Program-made: the position numbers and the translations under genes
NCBI RefSeq assembly: GCF_002310815.1
Contig: NZ_CP011032.1
Span: 3,574,001-3,638,000, forward strand
Origin: Pseudoalteromonas tunicata
GTDB taxonomy: Bacteria; Pseudomonadota; Gammaproteobacteria; Enterobacterales; Alteromonadaceae
Length of the DNA stretch: 64,000 nt
Direction: 5' to 3'
The notes under the pieces: generated by a model
Databases searched by the model: none
Seen by the model: the letters and a program-made list of their open reading frames with translations, nothing else
Told to the model about the DNA's origin: nothing
In this document: positions 27,401-34,605 of the stretch, piece after piece
Layout of the letters: each line of letters starts with the position of its first letter
Position numbering within the stretch: position 1 is the stretch's first letter

Positions 27401-27683
27401 TAGATGAAGTGCTCTGACCGGCAGAAAGTGAATAACCACCATTACTTTGCGAAGAACCGTATTTTCCATTAAAGCTCGCAGTATCGTAATCAATAAGAAT
27501 ATTATTACCTGCGGCGATAGTGCCATTTCCTGAACCTGAGCGAGCTGAAAAATCCTGCCAAACCATGACAGAATAACCGTTTTTCAACAGCCCTATGTCA
27601 ACGCTGTCATCAGCTGAAACACTGAAGCTTCCAGTCGCTGCCGCAACAGCTGTCGCTATGAGTGCTAGTTTATGTTTAAACAT
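24432..27683 (-). CDS. Choice-of-anchor A surface protein with GGGDT repeat linker and Calx-beta-like modules
   Basis: The 1083-residue secreted protein begins with a signal peptide (MFKHKLALIATAVAAATGSFSVSA). Residues about 30–310 form a choice-of-anchor A domain (DIGLLKNGYSVMVWQDF, GRVAGGNNI-like NNILIDYD, FNFPQANTLNI, AVLAPDADI). A linker of 14 GGGDT units follows, then a beta-propeller-like region of about 230 residues (LYGVSGLDNKPMVYIDLE…AINDLALRHFDGKTC). A Calx-beta-like module follows, and two C-terminal modules are copies of each other (SFITALSIFNGE / KFITALSVDEGR; both end DHxIxxN). No LPxTG, PEP-CTERM or GlyGly-CTERM tail is seen, so anchoring is unclear. AAGGGA precedes the ATG. 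A longer start at 27770 is unlikely. Confidence 0.85.
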   Translation of the reverse strand: MFKHKLALIATAVAAATGSFSVSADDSVDIGLLKNGYSVMVWQDFSARSGSGNGTIAAGNNILIDYDTASFNGKYGSSQSNGGYSLSAGQSTSSIALVAGNNVAFGEGALFGNIYAGKTVDLAKNYVLDGGKQKFENVAQDDLPFDFDDAKEDAKELSLALDNKQNTGSVILRSSAELVLKASDSDDKIQVFTINGEDVSGKNFDLANIRSIYLEGVDADTTVVVNFKGEHPQLSGGLHGFTAEKTVFNFPQANTLNITSFIDILAVVLAPDADIESASGNAYMAIIAKSLVAQGGSGAQLTLSGGVFSGDLSLDDDDTDDGDTGGGDTGGGDTGGGDTGGGDTGGGDTGGGDTGGGDTGGGDTGGGDTGGGDTGGGDTGGGDTGGGDTGGGDTDKPLACNGLYGVSGLDNKPMVYIDLEKGLVQQPFEFDQPNHKSDAVAYDKINDRLYYITKVNGALKPKVAYVNMQTGEDVKLAEIDGGYRLVFSPDSSQLFASSGRDIVEINPTTGAVISKISLKSNDESITFGMGDLVFIQDELYIVSQLHLIKVDLVNKQATVLGKHGVNGATGAEVDSEGNLLISKINNATAQTTIYSINVTELKATAVATVDYAINDLALRHFDGKTCNTDPVDPVEPIKSSLVAIELISDRQVEGDDLVAKVMFSGGEEAQLNINLSSNTADIDADFTSKVSVSFDDGQTWLTDIEAKNGSVTVPENAKSALIKIHTLTDTEVENDESLRLEVSFAHDPSVVKSELLTIVDKPTGGDTGGGDACEMPKVSFITALSIFNGEYTQDSKAFTYEGGEMQFEVGFDGPAKCNGNFQFKLNDIETTQRLDYSALVSVSSLTNENWLNNVNVALGSATYAVQEGDEGFIVRVKTLADTTKEKNEVFTLSVWNKSDQSDVKYKDHSIENNAATDVDDGTPGTGGGTPGTGTPGNGNTDPDSCSSEDEIPAMKFITALSVDEGRSFTKEGGKMEYYAGFAKEASCSGTFYFSFADDHTTKGVDYSTNVDIQTWDKQPAQYNVDAANGAAVNVVKGTAGFTITLTTLADDEAEEREEYFLHTWRKADKSDLKIKDHTIVDNK
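26506..26730 (-). repeat. Tandem array of a 15-base unit (fourteen GGGDT codon repeats)
   Basis: Fourteen consecutive 15-base units (TCrCCrCCrCCwGTA on the plus strand) and one decayed unit encode (GGGDT)14 plus DDGDT in the surface protein. Units differ only at third codon positions. The length of fifteen keeps the frame, so copy-number change would only lengthen or shorten the linker. Confidence 0.95.
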
Positions 27684-27871
27684 AATTTCCCTTGATAAAA
27701 AATAGGGCGCAATTTTATACAATTGCGCAATTTTAATCCAACTAAAAATTGAACCTCTCAGAAAACCCAAAAATGCTGATGAGTTTTCTGTATCTATTAC
27801 TATACAACCCTTATCTGATAAGAGTATTACTTGATATTACACACCACCTATAATTAATATAAACAATAAAA

Positions 27872-29107
27872 TCAGAAGGTTAAGTAAGGTTCCAACTCCC
27901 AACACTCCCAACTTTCGAGCTGTTGGATTTGTGCTAATTGTAATGCTTGCTGATGGTGTTGTGATGCGAGTTTATTGTCTCCAAGCTGCTGATAACTTAA
28001 AGCTATTTGATAATGCCATTTCGCATTTTCGAGAGATGTTTTTTCGATACTCAGTAATAGGTTTTTTGCCTGCTCAGCTTGCTGCTTTTTGTTGTAACCT
28101 AAAGCAAAATTTATCAAGACTTCATTATATGAATCAGCAAAATGCTCTTTGATCCAATTTAACGCTTCGGGAATGCTGTCACTTTGTTTTGATGCAAAAA
28201 AATACTTACTCAAGGTATAGCTTTGCAACCATTCAAAATTAAACCCCGTCCAGAGTGATTTTTTGGCCTCAAATAGTGCAAAAAGAGCAAGGTAATCTTT
28301 TTGCTTCATCATTTGGTCAAGATCAATAAAGTAATCGGGTGCTAAAAAAAGCAAACCATCATATAAAGCAGGCAAAGCTGTGCTGTAATGTGTCTCTTTT
28401 GGATATTCTTTAAATTGCCATTTAAAATTGACTAGTGATTTATTTTTTAATAGTTCCACCAAAGGGCGCACACCCATTCCTTGCTCATTGGCCAGCGATA
28501 TAAACAAAGGTTTATTTTGCCTATTTATATTTTTAACCTGAGCTTCAAATTTCTTTTTGTAACCATAATCGTCATACCAAAGACTTGGACTAAACGCTAA
28601 AAATGCATTAAATGGGCTTGTTTCATCAAGTAAGTTTTGCATGACCGTTAAACCACCGAGTGAGTACCCAGCTAATGCTCGCTGCGTATTGGTACGATAA
28701 GTTTGCTCAATTAATGGAATAAGCTCTTGCTGCAAATATTGCGCAAATATCGCAGCGCCACCAAACTCATCTCCTTCTAATTCACTCGGCCATGTATTAC
28801 TTTTTAGGTAATCTTGATTGCCTTGAGTTGCAATTCCAACCACTATCATGGGCGGAATTTTTCCCATGCGAGCAAGGTTATTCACCGTGGCAGCCACGTG
28901 TTGAAATTGAAAGTCCGCATCAATAATGTATAAGGTTGGGTAATGACGAGAATTGACCTGATACTGCTCAGGTAATGCAACCATGTAACGACGTTCTTGA
29001 CCAAAAACCTTAGATATATGGCTATCACTGTAACCCATAATCAAGGGCGTTTTAGCCATTACTCCACTACAAAAACTTAACATCAACACTAAAATCAGTA
29101 TGCGCAT
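27872..29107 (-). CDS. Secreted alpha/beta esterase with TPR-like C terminus
   Basis: The 411-residue protein has a signal peptide (MRILILVLMLSFCSGVMA). It carries the esterase-D/Fes-type fold: RRYMVALPEQY, PTLYIIDADFQF, MIVVGIATQGNQ, then the nucleophile elbow AGYSLGGLTVM (Ser in GxSxG) and AFLAFSPSLWYDD. Related proteins hydrolyse siderophore esters or other small esters. The last 100 residues (LNWIKEHFADSYNEVLINFA, WHYQIALSYQQLGDNKLASQH) look like tetratricopeptide helices. It lies 188 bases upstream of the surface-protein gene on the same strand. Substrate unknown. Confidence 0.82.
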   Translation of the reverse strand: MRILILVLMLSFCSGVMAKTPLIMGYSDSHISKVFGQERRYMVALPEQYQVNSRHYPTLYIIDADFQFQHVAATVNNLARMGKIPPMIVVGIATQGNQDYLKSNTWPSELEGDEFGGAAIFAQYLQQELIPLIEQTYRTNTQRALAGYSLGGLTVMQNLLDETSPFNAFLAFSPSLWYDDYGYKKKFEAQVKNINRQNKPLFISLANEQGMGVRPLVELLKNKSLVNFKWQFKEYPKETHYSTALPALYDGLLFLAPDYFIDLDQMMKQKDYLALFALFEAKKSLWTGFNFEWLQSYTLSKYFFASKQSDSIPEALNWIKEHFADSYNEVLINFALGYNKKQQAEQAKNLLLSIEKTSLENAKWHYQIALSYQQLGDNKLASQHHQQALQLAQIQQLESWECWELEPYLTF

Positions 29108-29210
29108 GTTTTACCCTTAACCAAGTTAATTTATTTAACTACAAGCCTTTCAACCACTGTACCTTGAAAACAATACATTCACATTATTTTCTCAAGACTA
29201 AACGCCCCAA

Positions 29211-30764
29211 TTAAAACTTAAAGCTGGCTAAATTATCTTGTAAATCAAGCGCTGCTTGCGCGAGTTGTCGCGATTCATTGGCCAGTACTAAAGATGAATT
29301 TGTTACTCCCTGAGCTGCGCTACTGATATCACTAATATTTTCACTGGCTTGCTCCGACACCATATTTTGCTGCTCGGCAGCGGCTGCAATTTCAGCCACC
29401 ATCTGATTTGTTTGCTGCAGTTTCGTCACGATTTTAACTAACTCATGACTGGTTTTATCTGATGAAATAACACATTGTTTCATCTGCTGTTGCGATACAA
29501 GCATTGCATCGGCGGCATTCATCGCATTTTGTTGTAAGTTATCTATGGTGCTTTTTATTTCTTGAGTTGATTGCTGCGTTCTTGCCGCTAAGGTTCTTAC
29601 TTCATCTGCAACAACAGCAAAACCGCGCCCTTGTGCACCAGCTCTGGCGGCTTCAATTGCAGCATTTAAAGCAAGTAAATTGGTTTGCTCTGAAATACCG
29701 CGGATCACCTCGGCAATGTCACCAATTTGCAAAACTCCATCTTTTAATTCTTGCACTATGGTATCTGCACGGGCTATTTCTTTTGCCGCAAGTTGAATAT
29801 TATCCATTGTCTGGCCCATTTGCTGCTGACCATCGGCGGCATCTTGCTGCGATTGTTCACTCATATCTGCCATCATTTCAGCATTTTGTGCGACATCTTT
29901 GCTTGTTACCGCCATTTCATTCATCGAAGTAGCAAGGCCTTCAAGTTGGATCTGTTGTTGAGCCACAATTTTGCTACTGTCATCAGCGCCTTGCATCATG
30001 TTATTAACTTGTTCTGTGGTTTTTAGCACATTTTTTTGTACCACAATGAGCGTTTCCCGAAAGCTGGCCAACATTTCATTAAAGCTTGCTGCGATGCTTG
30101 AAATTTCATCTTGGCCACTTTGCTCAGCTGCTGCAGATAAATTAGATGTTTGCGCAACATAAGTAAAAGTTTGCTCAAGCTTATTAAGAGGTTGCACTAT
30201 GCTTTGTGAAATCAGATAAAGCAGGATCAATACCAATACTACCGCAATGATACTTAAAATAATCAAGTTAGATTTTTGCTGCTTTACGGTTGCTAATGCG
30301 ATTTGCTCTTCCTCTTCGCTTAAATGGGTAATTAAATCGGTCACTTGCTGAGCCGCTCGCAGCATCACTTGAGTATCTTGGCTCGAAGGCTGATGTGAAT
30401 TACGAAAACCGACCTCTACCGCTTGGCTATAAGCACGAATACTGGCAATAGCATCTGACATTTGTGCCACAGAACTTGCCACCACCATTTTGCCTTTTAA
30501 AGCTTGTGCAGACTCTAATGCTAACGCAGTTTTATCACGATTAATTTTTAAAAAACGAACCTCGCCGGTAATAATGTAATCTGCTTGACCTAACCGCGCT
30601 TGATACATCCCTTTATTAATATCCACCAGCTTATTGTCGATGTGAATTTGGGTCAAAATCGCATTAATCGAAGAAATTGCTAAAAAACCAAGTAATGCCA
30701 AGGCGGTAATTGCGGTTAATCCTAACCAAAGCAATCGAGTTTTTATTTTAAAATGTCGAAACAT
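29211..30764 (-). CDS. Methyl-accepting chemotaxis protein
   Basis: The 517-residue inner-membrane receptor has a first helix at about 10–32 (LLWLGLTAITALALLGFLAI), a four-helix periplasmic sensor (QARLGQADYIITGEVRFLKI) to about 175, and a second helix (LIILSIIAVVLVLILLYLI). A HAMP domain follows (VQPLNKLEQTFTYVAQTSNL), then the signalling hairpin whose tip reads EQTNLLALNAAIEAARAGAQ. It ends LASFKF without a CheR/CheB docking pentapeptide. ATG 30764 has AAGGA before it. The ligand is unknown and no other chemotaxis gene is nearby. Confidence 0.93.
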   Translation of the reverse strand: MFRHFKIKTRLLWLGLTAITALALLGFLAISSINAILTQIHIDNKLVDINKGMYQARLGQADYIITGEVRFLKINRDKTALALESAQALKGKMVVASSVAQMSDAIASIRAYSQAVEVGFRNSHQPSSQDTQVMLRAAQQVTDLITHLSEEEEQIALATVKQQKSNLIILSIIAVVLVLILLYLISQSIVQPLNKLEQTFTYVAQTSNLSAAAEQSGQDEISSIAASFNEMLASFRETLIVVQKNVLKTTEQVNNMMQGADDSSKIVAQQQIQLEGLATSMNEMAVTSKDVAQNAEMMADMSEQSQQDAADGQQQMGQTMDNIQLAAKEIARADTIVQELKDGVLQIGDIAEVIRGISEQTNLLALNAAIEAARAGAQGRGFAVVADEVRTLAARTQQSTQEIKSTIDNLQQNAMNAADAMLVSQQQMKQCVISSDKTSHELVKIVTKLQQTNQMVAEIAAAAEQQNMVSEQASENISDISSAAQGVTNSSLVLANESRQLAQAALDLQDNLASFKF

Positions 30765-31119
30765 AACAGTCCTTATGAGAAATAATTGCACGCAAGATTT
30801 GAACTTCAGGGGGAGGACAAACGATAGACAAGCAAGAGAATGATCTAATTAACATGAATACTGGATTATAAATTTATCTCAGGGAGCTTTTTTCAACGAG
30901 AATAACGTTAGATTAACGAACAATAGACTCACTATTGACGCATCAAACGACCTTATTCCCTTTGAAAATATCTGGCTAAAGATGAAAATTTATAAATTTG
31001 GTGGGCAAGGTTAAATCTGGCATCAAAAAGGTGCAAGTTTTTTCGATGACAGCGAAAGACAAATATAAAAAAGATAAAATACCGCAATATAGGTTGCTAT
31101 AGCGCTTGATTTTTATACC
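30765..31119. other. Intergenic region upstream of the chemotaxis receptor
   Basis: No gene is visible in this 355-base stretch. It contains copy B of the dispersed element (30856–30930) and must hold the receptor promoter. I saw no clear terminator for the DUF2145 gene on its right, which reads toward it. Confidence 0.6.
30856..30930 (+). repeat. Dispersed intergenic element, copy B
   Basis: The 28-base block 30856–30883 agrees at 23 of 28 bases with copy C. The 20-base block 30911–30930 agrees at 18 of 20 bases with copy A, at the same 27-base spacing from the first block. It lies upstream of the chemotaxis receptor. Confidence 0.75.
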
Positions 31120-31923
31120 CTACAACGTTTTTATTTCTTGAGGGCTAAAATGTACAACTTGTTCAGCTAAATCATAACGCTTTAAATAGGCGGCGATGGT
31201 TGAAAATGTTGCGGTTTGCACTTTTCCTTTGTGGTCTTTGGTACTCACTTCAGCTAAAAAGAGCGACCCTAACATTAATTTTAAACGACTGGTTGCCACC
31301 ACTTGCGGTGAAAAATATGCGTGTGCGTTGACCTTTAATTTATCTATATCTGTGGTGCCATAAATGGCTGCATTAATCATATCTAAGGTAAATTCGGTGC
31401 AGTTTTGGAATCTTGTATTAAACGGATTAGCGATAACTGAATAACGATCGTTATGAAGCAGCTTATGTTGTTCTGTCGCCACTAAATTAATCAGTTTATT
31501 TTGCAATGCTGCGGTGGGAATAATAATACCAGCAGTTAATTCATTTGCGCTCCAAAAAAAATCAACCGGATAATCCACCATTAACATACTTTTAGCAGGG
31601 TTGTCAGCTTGTTGGTACAGGTTATGAATCGCATAACCTTGCACTGTTTTACCATCGGTCAAAGTAATATCTGAATAAATGGCTAATGCGGTATGGGTAA
31701 AGTAGATCCCTGTTGGTAACTCCTTGGCTGGTCGACCAACACGGGCAATAATAAACGCTCTTGCACCTTGATTTGCCGCATATCTCTCAACACTTTTAGC
31801 AAATTGAGTAATTTCATCCGCTGGAAATAGCGCCTCACCGGCATTATTGCTGCCCGCAAAACTTGCTGGCGACAAAATCGTCACCAGCAATGCAAAAGTT
31901 ACTAAGAATGAATTAAGCTTCAT
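31120..31923 (-). CDS. DUF2145 family secreted protein
   Basis: The 267-residue protein has a signal peptide (MKLNSFLVTFALLVTILSPASFA) and the DUF2145 pattern: ADEITQFAKSVERYAANQGARAFIIARVGRPAKELPTGI, the FTHTALAIYSD strand with a conserved His, AIHNLYQ, and NTRFQNCTEFTLDMI with a conserved Cys. A His and a Cys set in this order recall the NlpC/P60 (papain-like) fold, but an enzymatic role is inference. It overlaps the upstream small gene by eleven bases and forms a two-gene operon with it. Confidence 0.78.
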   Translation of the reverse strand: MKLNSFLVTFALLVTILSPASFAGSNNAGEALFPADEITQFAKSVERYAANQGARAFIIARVGRPAKELPTGIYFTHTALAIYSDITLTDGKTVQGYAIHNLYQQADNPAKSMLMVDYPVDFFWSANELTAGIIIPTAALQNKLINLVATEQHKLLHNDRYSVIANPFNTRFQNCTEFTLDMINAAIYGTTDIDKLKVNAHAYFSPQVVATSRLKLMLGSLFLAEVSTKDHKGKVQTATFSTIAAYLKRYDLAEQVVHFSPQEIKTL

Positions 31924-32272
31924 TAGCTTTATCTACCGTTTTGCTCGTTTTTTCAATCGCTAAATTAGGAGCCTGATCGGCAGTTAATACTTCATCACTA
32001 ATCGTAAGCGGCTTTTTACTAACCGTGGCATCTAATATCTTTGTTCCAGCCGCCACACTTGCACTCCCAACTGCAACCGTTGATGCACCCACCACGACAA
32101 CGGGAATTGCAACTGCAACACTCGCTACTTTGGCAACAGACTGCGCCCCAGTACTTGCGGCAAGAGCTGAGTGTTTACTTGCTTTTGCACTATGATTTAG
32201 CGCTTCTGATGCGCCTGCATTTAAAGTGATTAAAGATGAGATGATAAGTAATGTTGTCGTTATTTTTTTCAT
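31913..32272 (-). CDS. Small secreted hypothetical protein, partner of the DUF2145 protein
   Basis: The 119-residue protein has a signal peptide (MKKITTTLLIISSLITLNAGA), an Ala/Ser-rich part, a strongly hydrophobic stretch (VAKVASVAVAIPVVVVGASTVAVGSASVAAG, about residues 47–75) and a polar tail. It may be a membrane-inserted or periplasmic accessory of the DUF2145 protein encoded directly behind it. I do not recognise a named family. AAGGAAG precedes the ATG. Confidence 0.7.
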   Translation of the reverse strand: MKKITTTLLIISSLITLNAGASEALNHSAKASKHSALAASTGAQSVAKVASVAVAIPVVVVGASTVAVGSASVAAGTKILDATVSKKPLTISDEVLTADQAPNLAIEKTSKTVDKANEA

Positions 32273-32404
32273 GATGCTTCCTTATTGTTATCAGCAACAC
32301 CGAAGATAAAGCAAATATACATTGAGTAAACATATCTATTGTTTGTTTACTTTTTAAAGACTAAAAGTATAGTATTTTAATACTTAGCATTGATATTTAA
32401 ACCT

Positions 32405-33148
32405 ATGAGCCAAATAAAGCAGATTAATCAGACCTTAAAACTATTACTGCGCCAACATCAACTCACCTACAAAGATATCGCTCAAGCACTAAAAATGAGC
32501 GAAGCTAATGTAAAACGCATCTTTGCAAATCAAAGTTTTACCCTAGACAGATTAGAAGAAATTTGTCAGCTAATTAATATCAATCTTTCGGACTTGTTTT
32601 TACTCTCGGAAAAACAAAGTGAACAGTTAAGCCAACTCACGTTAGAGCAAGAACAAGAGCTAATGGACGATCCCGAATTATTTTTAGTCGCGGTCTGTGT
32701 TCGAGATGGCTGGCAATTTGCTGAAATTATTCAACATTATCAGATTAGCGAACATCAATGTATTCGTTTATTAGCGCGACTCGATAAATTAAAAATGATC
32801 GATTTACTACCAAACAATCACTATAAACTGCTTATAGCCCAAGATTTTCGCTGGATCCCCAATGGTCCATTAGCAAAGTTTATGGAGCGAGAAGTAATGG
32901 GCTCATTTATGGCCGATAAATTTAACCAACCGGGAAGCTTTCGCTTTTATTTGCGGGGCAGCTATTCAACAAGTTCGTTGGCAATCATTGAGCGTAAACT
33001 CAACCAACTCACCAAAGAAGTGGCATTACTTAATCAAGAAGATACTCAATTGCCACTTGAACAGCGTCAACATACCGGATTATTGCTCGCTATGCGACCA
33101 TGGCAAATTTCATTGTTTGAGCAATATAAACGCACCAATACTATTTAA
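32405..33148 (+). CDS. XRE-like helix-turn-helix regulator
   Basis: The 247-residue protein starts with an XRE-type helix-turn-helix (LTYKDIAQALKMSEANVKRIFANQSFTLDRLEEICQLININLSDLF). It has a second wing-like segment (YQISEHQCIRLLARLDKLKMIDLLPNNHYKLL) and an unassigned C-terminal part (FRWIPNGPLAKFMEREVMGSFM…). Similar regulators occur singly in marine gammaproteobacteria. The upstream gap is shared with the divergent small secreted protein, and the alpha/beta hydrolase gene follows 16 bases downstream, so either could be its target. ATG 32405 is preferred over an upstream TTG. Confidence 0.8.
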   Translation: MSQIKQINQTLKLLLRQHQLTYKDIAQALKMSEANVKRIFANQSFTLDRLEEICQLININLSDLFLLSEKQSEQLSQLTLEQEQELMDDPELFLVAVCVRDGWQFAEIIQHYQISEHQCIRLLARLDKLKMIDLLPNNHYKLLIAQDFRWIPNGPLAKFMEREVMGSFMADKFNQPGSFRFYLRGSYSTSSLAIIERKLNQLTKEVALLNQEDTQLPLEQRQHTGLLLAMRPWQISLFEQYKRTNTI

Positions 33149-33164
33149 AACAGGATGTTATACC

Positions 33165-34511
33165 ATGCGCGTATTTTACAAAATCACCCTATTTTCGTTG
33201 GCATTGAGCACTCTTAGCTCTTTACATGCAGACACTTTTTCAGTCGATTGCATTACTATTAACCATGATTTTTCAGCTATGATAAATGCGAAAGAACAAG
33301 GATCATTTCGTTTTAGTTCCCCATCAAACACCACGGCATTTAGCTATAATGCTCAAGCACCGTTTAGCGAATACATCAGCGCATCAAAAGCATACATCAA
33401 AGCTCGCAACCCTCAGGCAAGTCGACCTTGCCCGATTATGACTCCGGTCACGGCCATTGAAGCATCTTCGACGCAAAAGCGAATAGTGGCTGATTTAATC
33501 GCTCCTTTTGAGTTGCGCCAAGCTAACAATAATAAAGCTATTTTGCTGCTCCATGGCTTAACTGATTCGCCTTATTTATTTCACGATTTAGCAGGGTATT
33601 TTTTCGAGCAAGGTTTTAATGTGCGCACATTATTGCTACCAGGCCACGGCACTGCGCCAGCGGATTTAATTGATGTGACTTACCAACAATGGCAACAAGC
33701 TGCTGCGTATGGCATTAATCGTACGTTAGCTGATTTTGAACAGGTGTACTTAGGCGGCTTTTCTACTGGCGGCGCACTGATTTTTGACCATCTCATGCAG
33801 CAACAAACCGTGAGCGATAAAATCAAAGGCTTGCTGATGTGGTCGCCAGCATCACAAGCCAAAAGCCAGCAGGCATGGCTCGCTAAATATGTTGCTAAAA
33901 TCCCTTTTGTTGATTGGCTTGATAAAGATGCTGATAGTGATTTTGCCAAATATGAGTCATTTTCATTTAATGCCGCAGGCCAAGTTAATTCATTAATGCA
34001 GCGCCTTGATGTAACCCCCCCAACCCATTTAATTGGCCACGATATTCCATTGCTACTTATTGCCAGTGAAGCCGATCAAACCATTAATACCAATGCGAGT
34101 TTAAAGCTAGCCAACTTTTGGCACAAAACGTCAGGGCGCAAAACAGCCAACAAAGATGAGGTTATTTATTATGGCCAAGCCAAAAATGCAAAGAAAACAC
34201 TTAATGACACCATAAAACTGACCGTGCCACAATGTGATGAAACCAGCCTTTGCGCAGCAGTCAAAGATATCGCCCACACCTCGCCCACTAATAGTCCACA
34301 AAACGCACATTATGGCGTACAAGGTCAGTATCGTAATTGTGGCCATTATTTAAGTGACGATAAACAGTACAAAGCCTGTAAAACAAATGCACAGGTCAAT
34401 GTTGGCGAAGTAACGAAGGACAACATTGAAAGATTTAGCCCAATCAAGCGCCTCACGTACAACCCTTATTACGAGCAAATGCTAAAAAGTATTTGGGACT
34501 TTCTACATTAG
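33165..34511 (+). CDS. Secreted alpha/beta hydrolase (serine hydrolase)
   Basis: The 448-residue protein has a signal peptide (MRVFYKITLFSLALSTLSSLHA) and a serine aminopeptidase/monoacylglycerol-lipase type hydrolase domain. The oxyanion region is LLLHGLTDSPYLFHDLAGYF, the cap is LLPGHGTAPADL, the nucleophile elbow is GGFSTGGAL, the acid region is LLIASEADQTI and the catalytic His is probably that of NCGHYL near residue 410. A cysteine-containing insert (VPQCDETSLCAAV) suggests a disulfide. Earlier in-frame starts would run into the regulator gene; ATG 33165 follows an AGGA and gives the signal peptide. Substrate unknown. Confidence 0.85.
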   Translation: MRVFYKITLFSLALSTLSSLHADTFSVDCITINHDFSAMINAKEQGSFRFSSPSNTTAFSYNAQAPFSEYISASKAYIKARNPQASRPCPIMTPVTAIEASSTQKRIVADLIAPFELRQANNNKAILLLHGLTDSPYLFHDLAGYFFEQGFNVRTLLLPGHGTAPADLIDVTYQQWQQAAAYGINRTLADFEQVYLGGFSTGGALIFDHLMQQQTVSDKIKGLLMWSPASQAKSQQAWLAKYVAKIPFVDWLDKDADSDFAKYESFSFNAAGQVNSLMQRLDVTPPTHLIGHDIPLLLIASEADQTINTNASLKLANFWHKTSGRKTANKDEVIYYGQAKNAKKTLNDTIKLTVPQCDETSLCAAVKDIAHTSPTNSPQNAHYGVQGQYRNCGHYLSDDKQYKACKTNAQVNVGEVTKDNIERFSPIKRLTYNPYYEQMLKSIWDFLH

Positions 34512-34541
34512 CCAAGTACCTTGCTTCAGCTGTTAGCAACA

Positions 34542-34577
34542 AAAATGCCGCGATATTGCTATCGCGGCATTTTATTA
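34542..34577. terminator. Bidirectional terminator between the hydrolase and the TonB receptor
   Basis: A perfect 14-bp stem AAAATGCCGCGATA/TATCGCGGCATTTT with a four-base loop carries A and T runs on opposite sides. It serves the convergent plus-strand hydrolase and minus-strand receptor genes. Confidence 0.9.
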
Positions 34578-34605
34578 GCCAAAAGGCATTACATTTTATT
34601 GAGGA

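Noticed and set aside
32988-33164. N-terminal extension of the alpha/beta hydrolase into the regulator gene
   Set aside because: It would overlap the regulator in another frame; ATG 33165 gives a signal peptide and a ribosome site.
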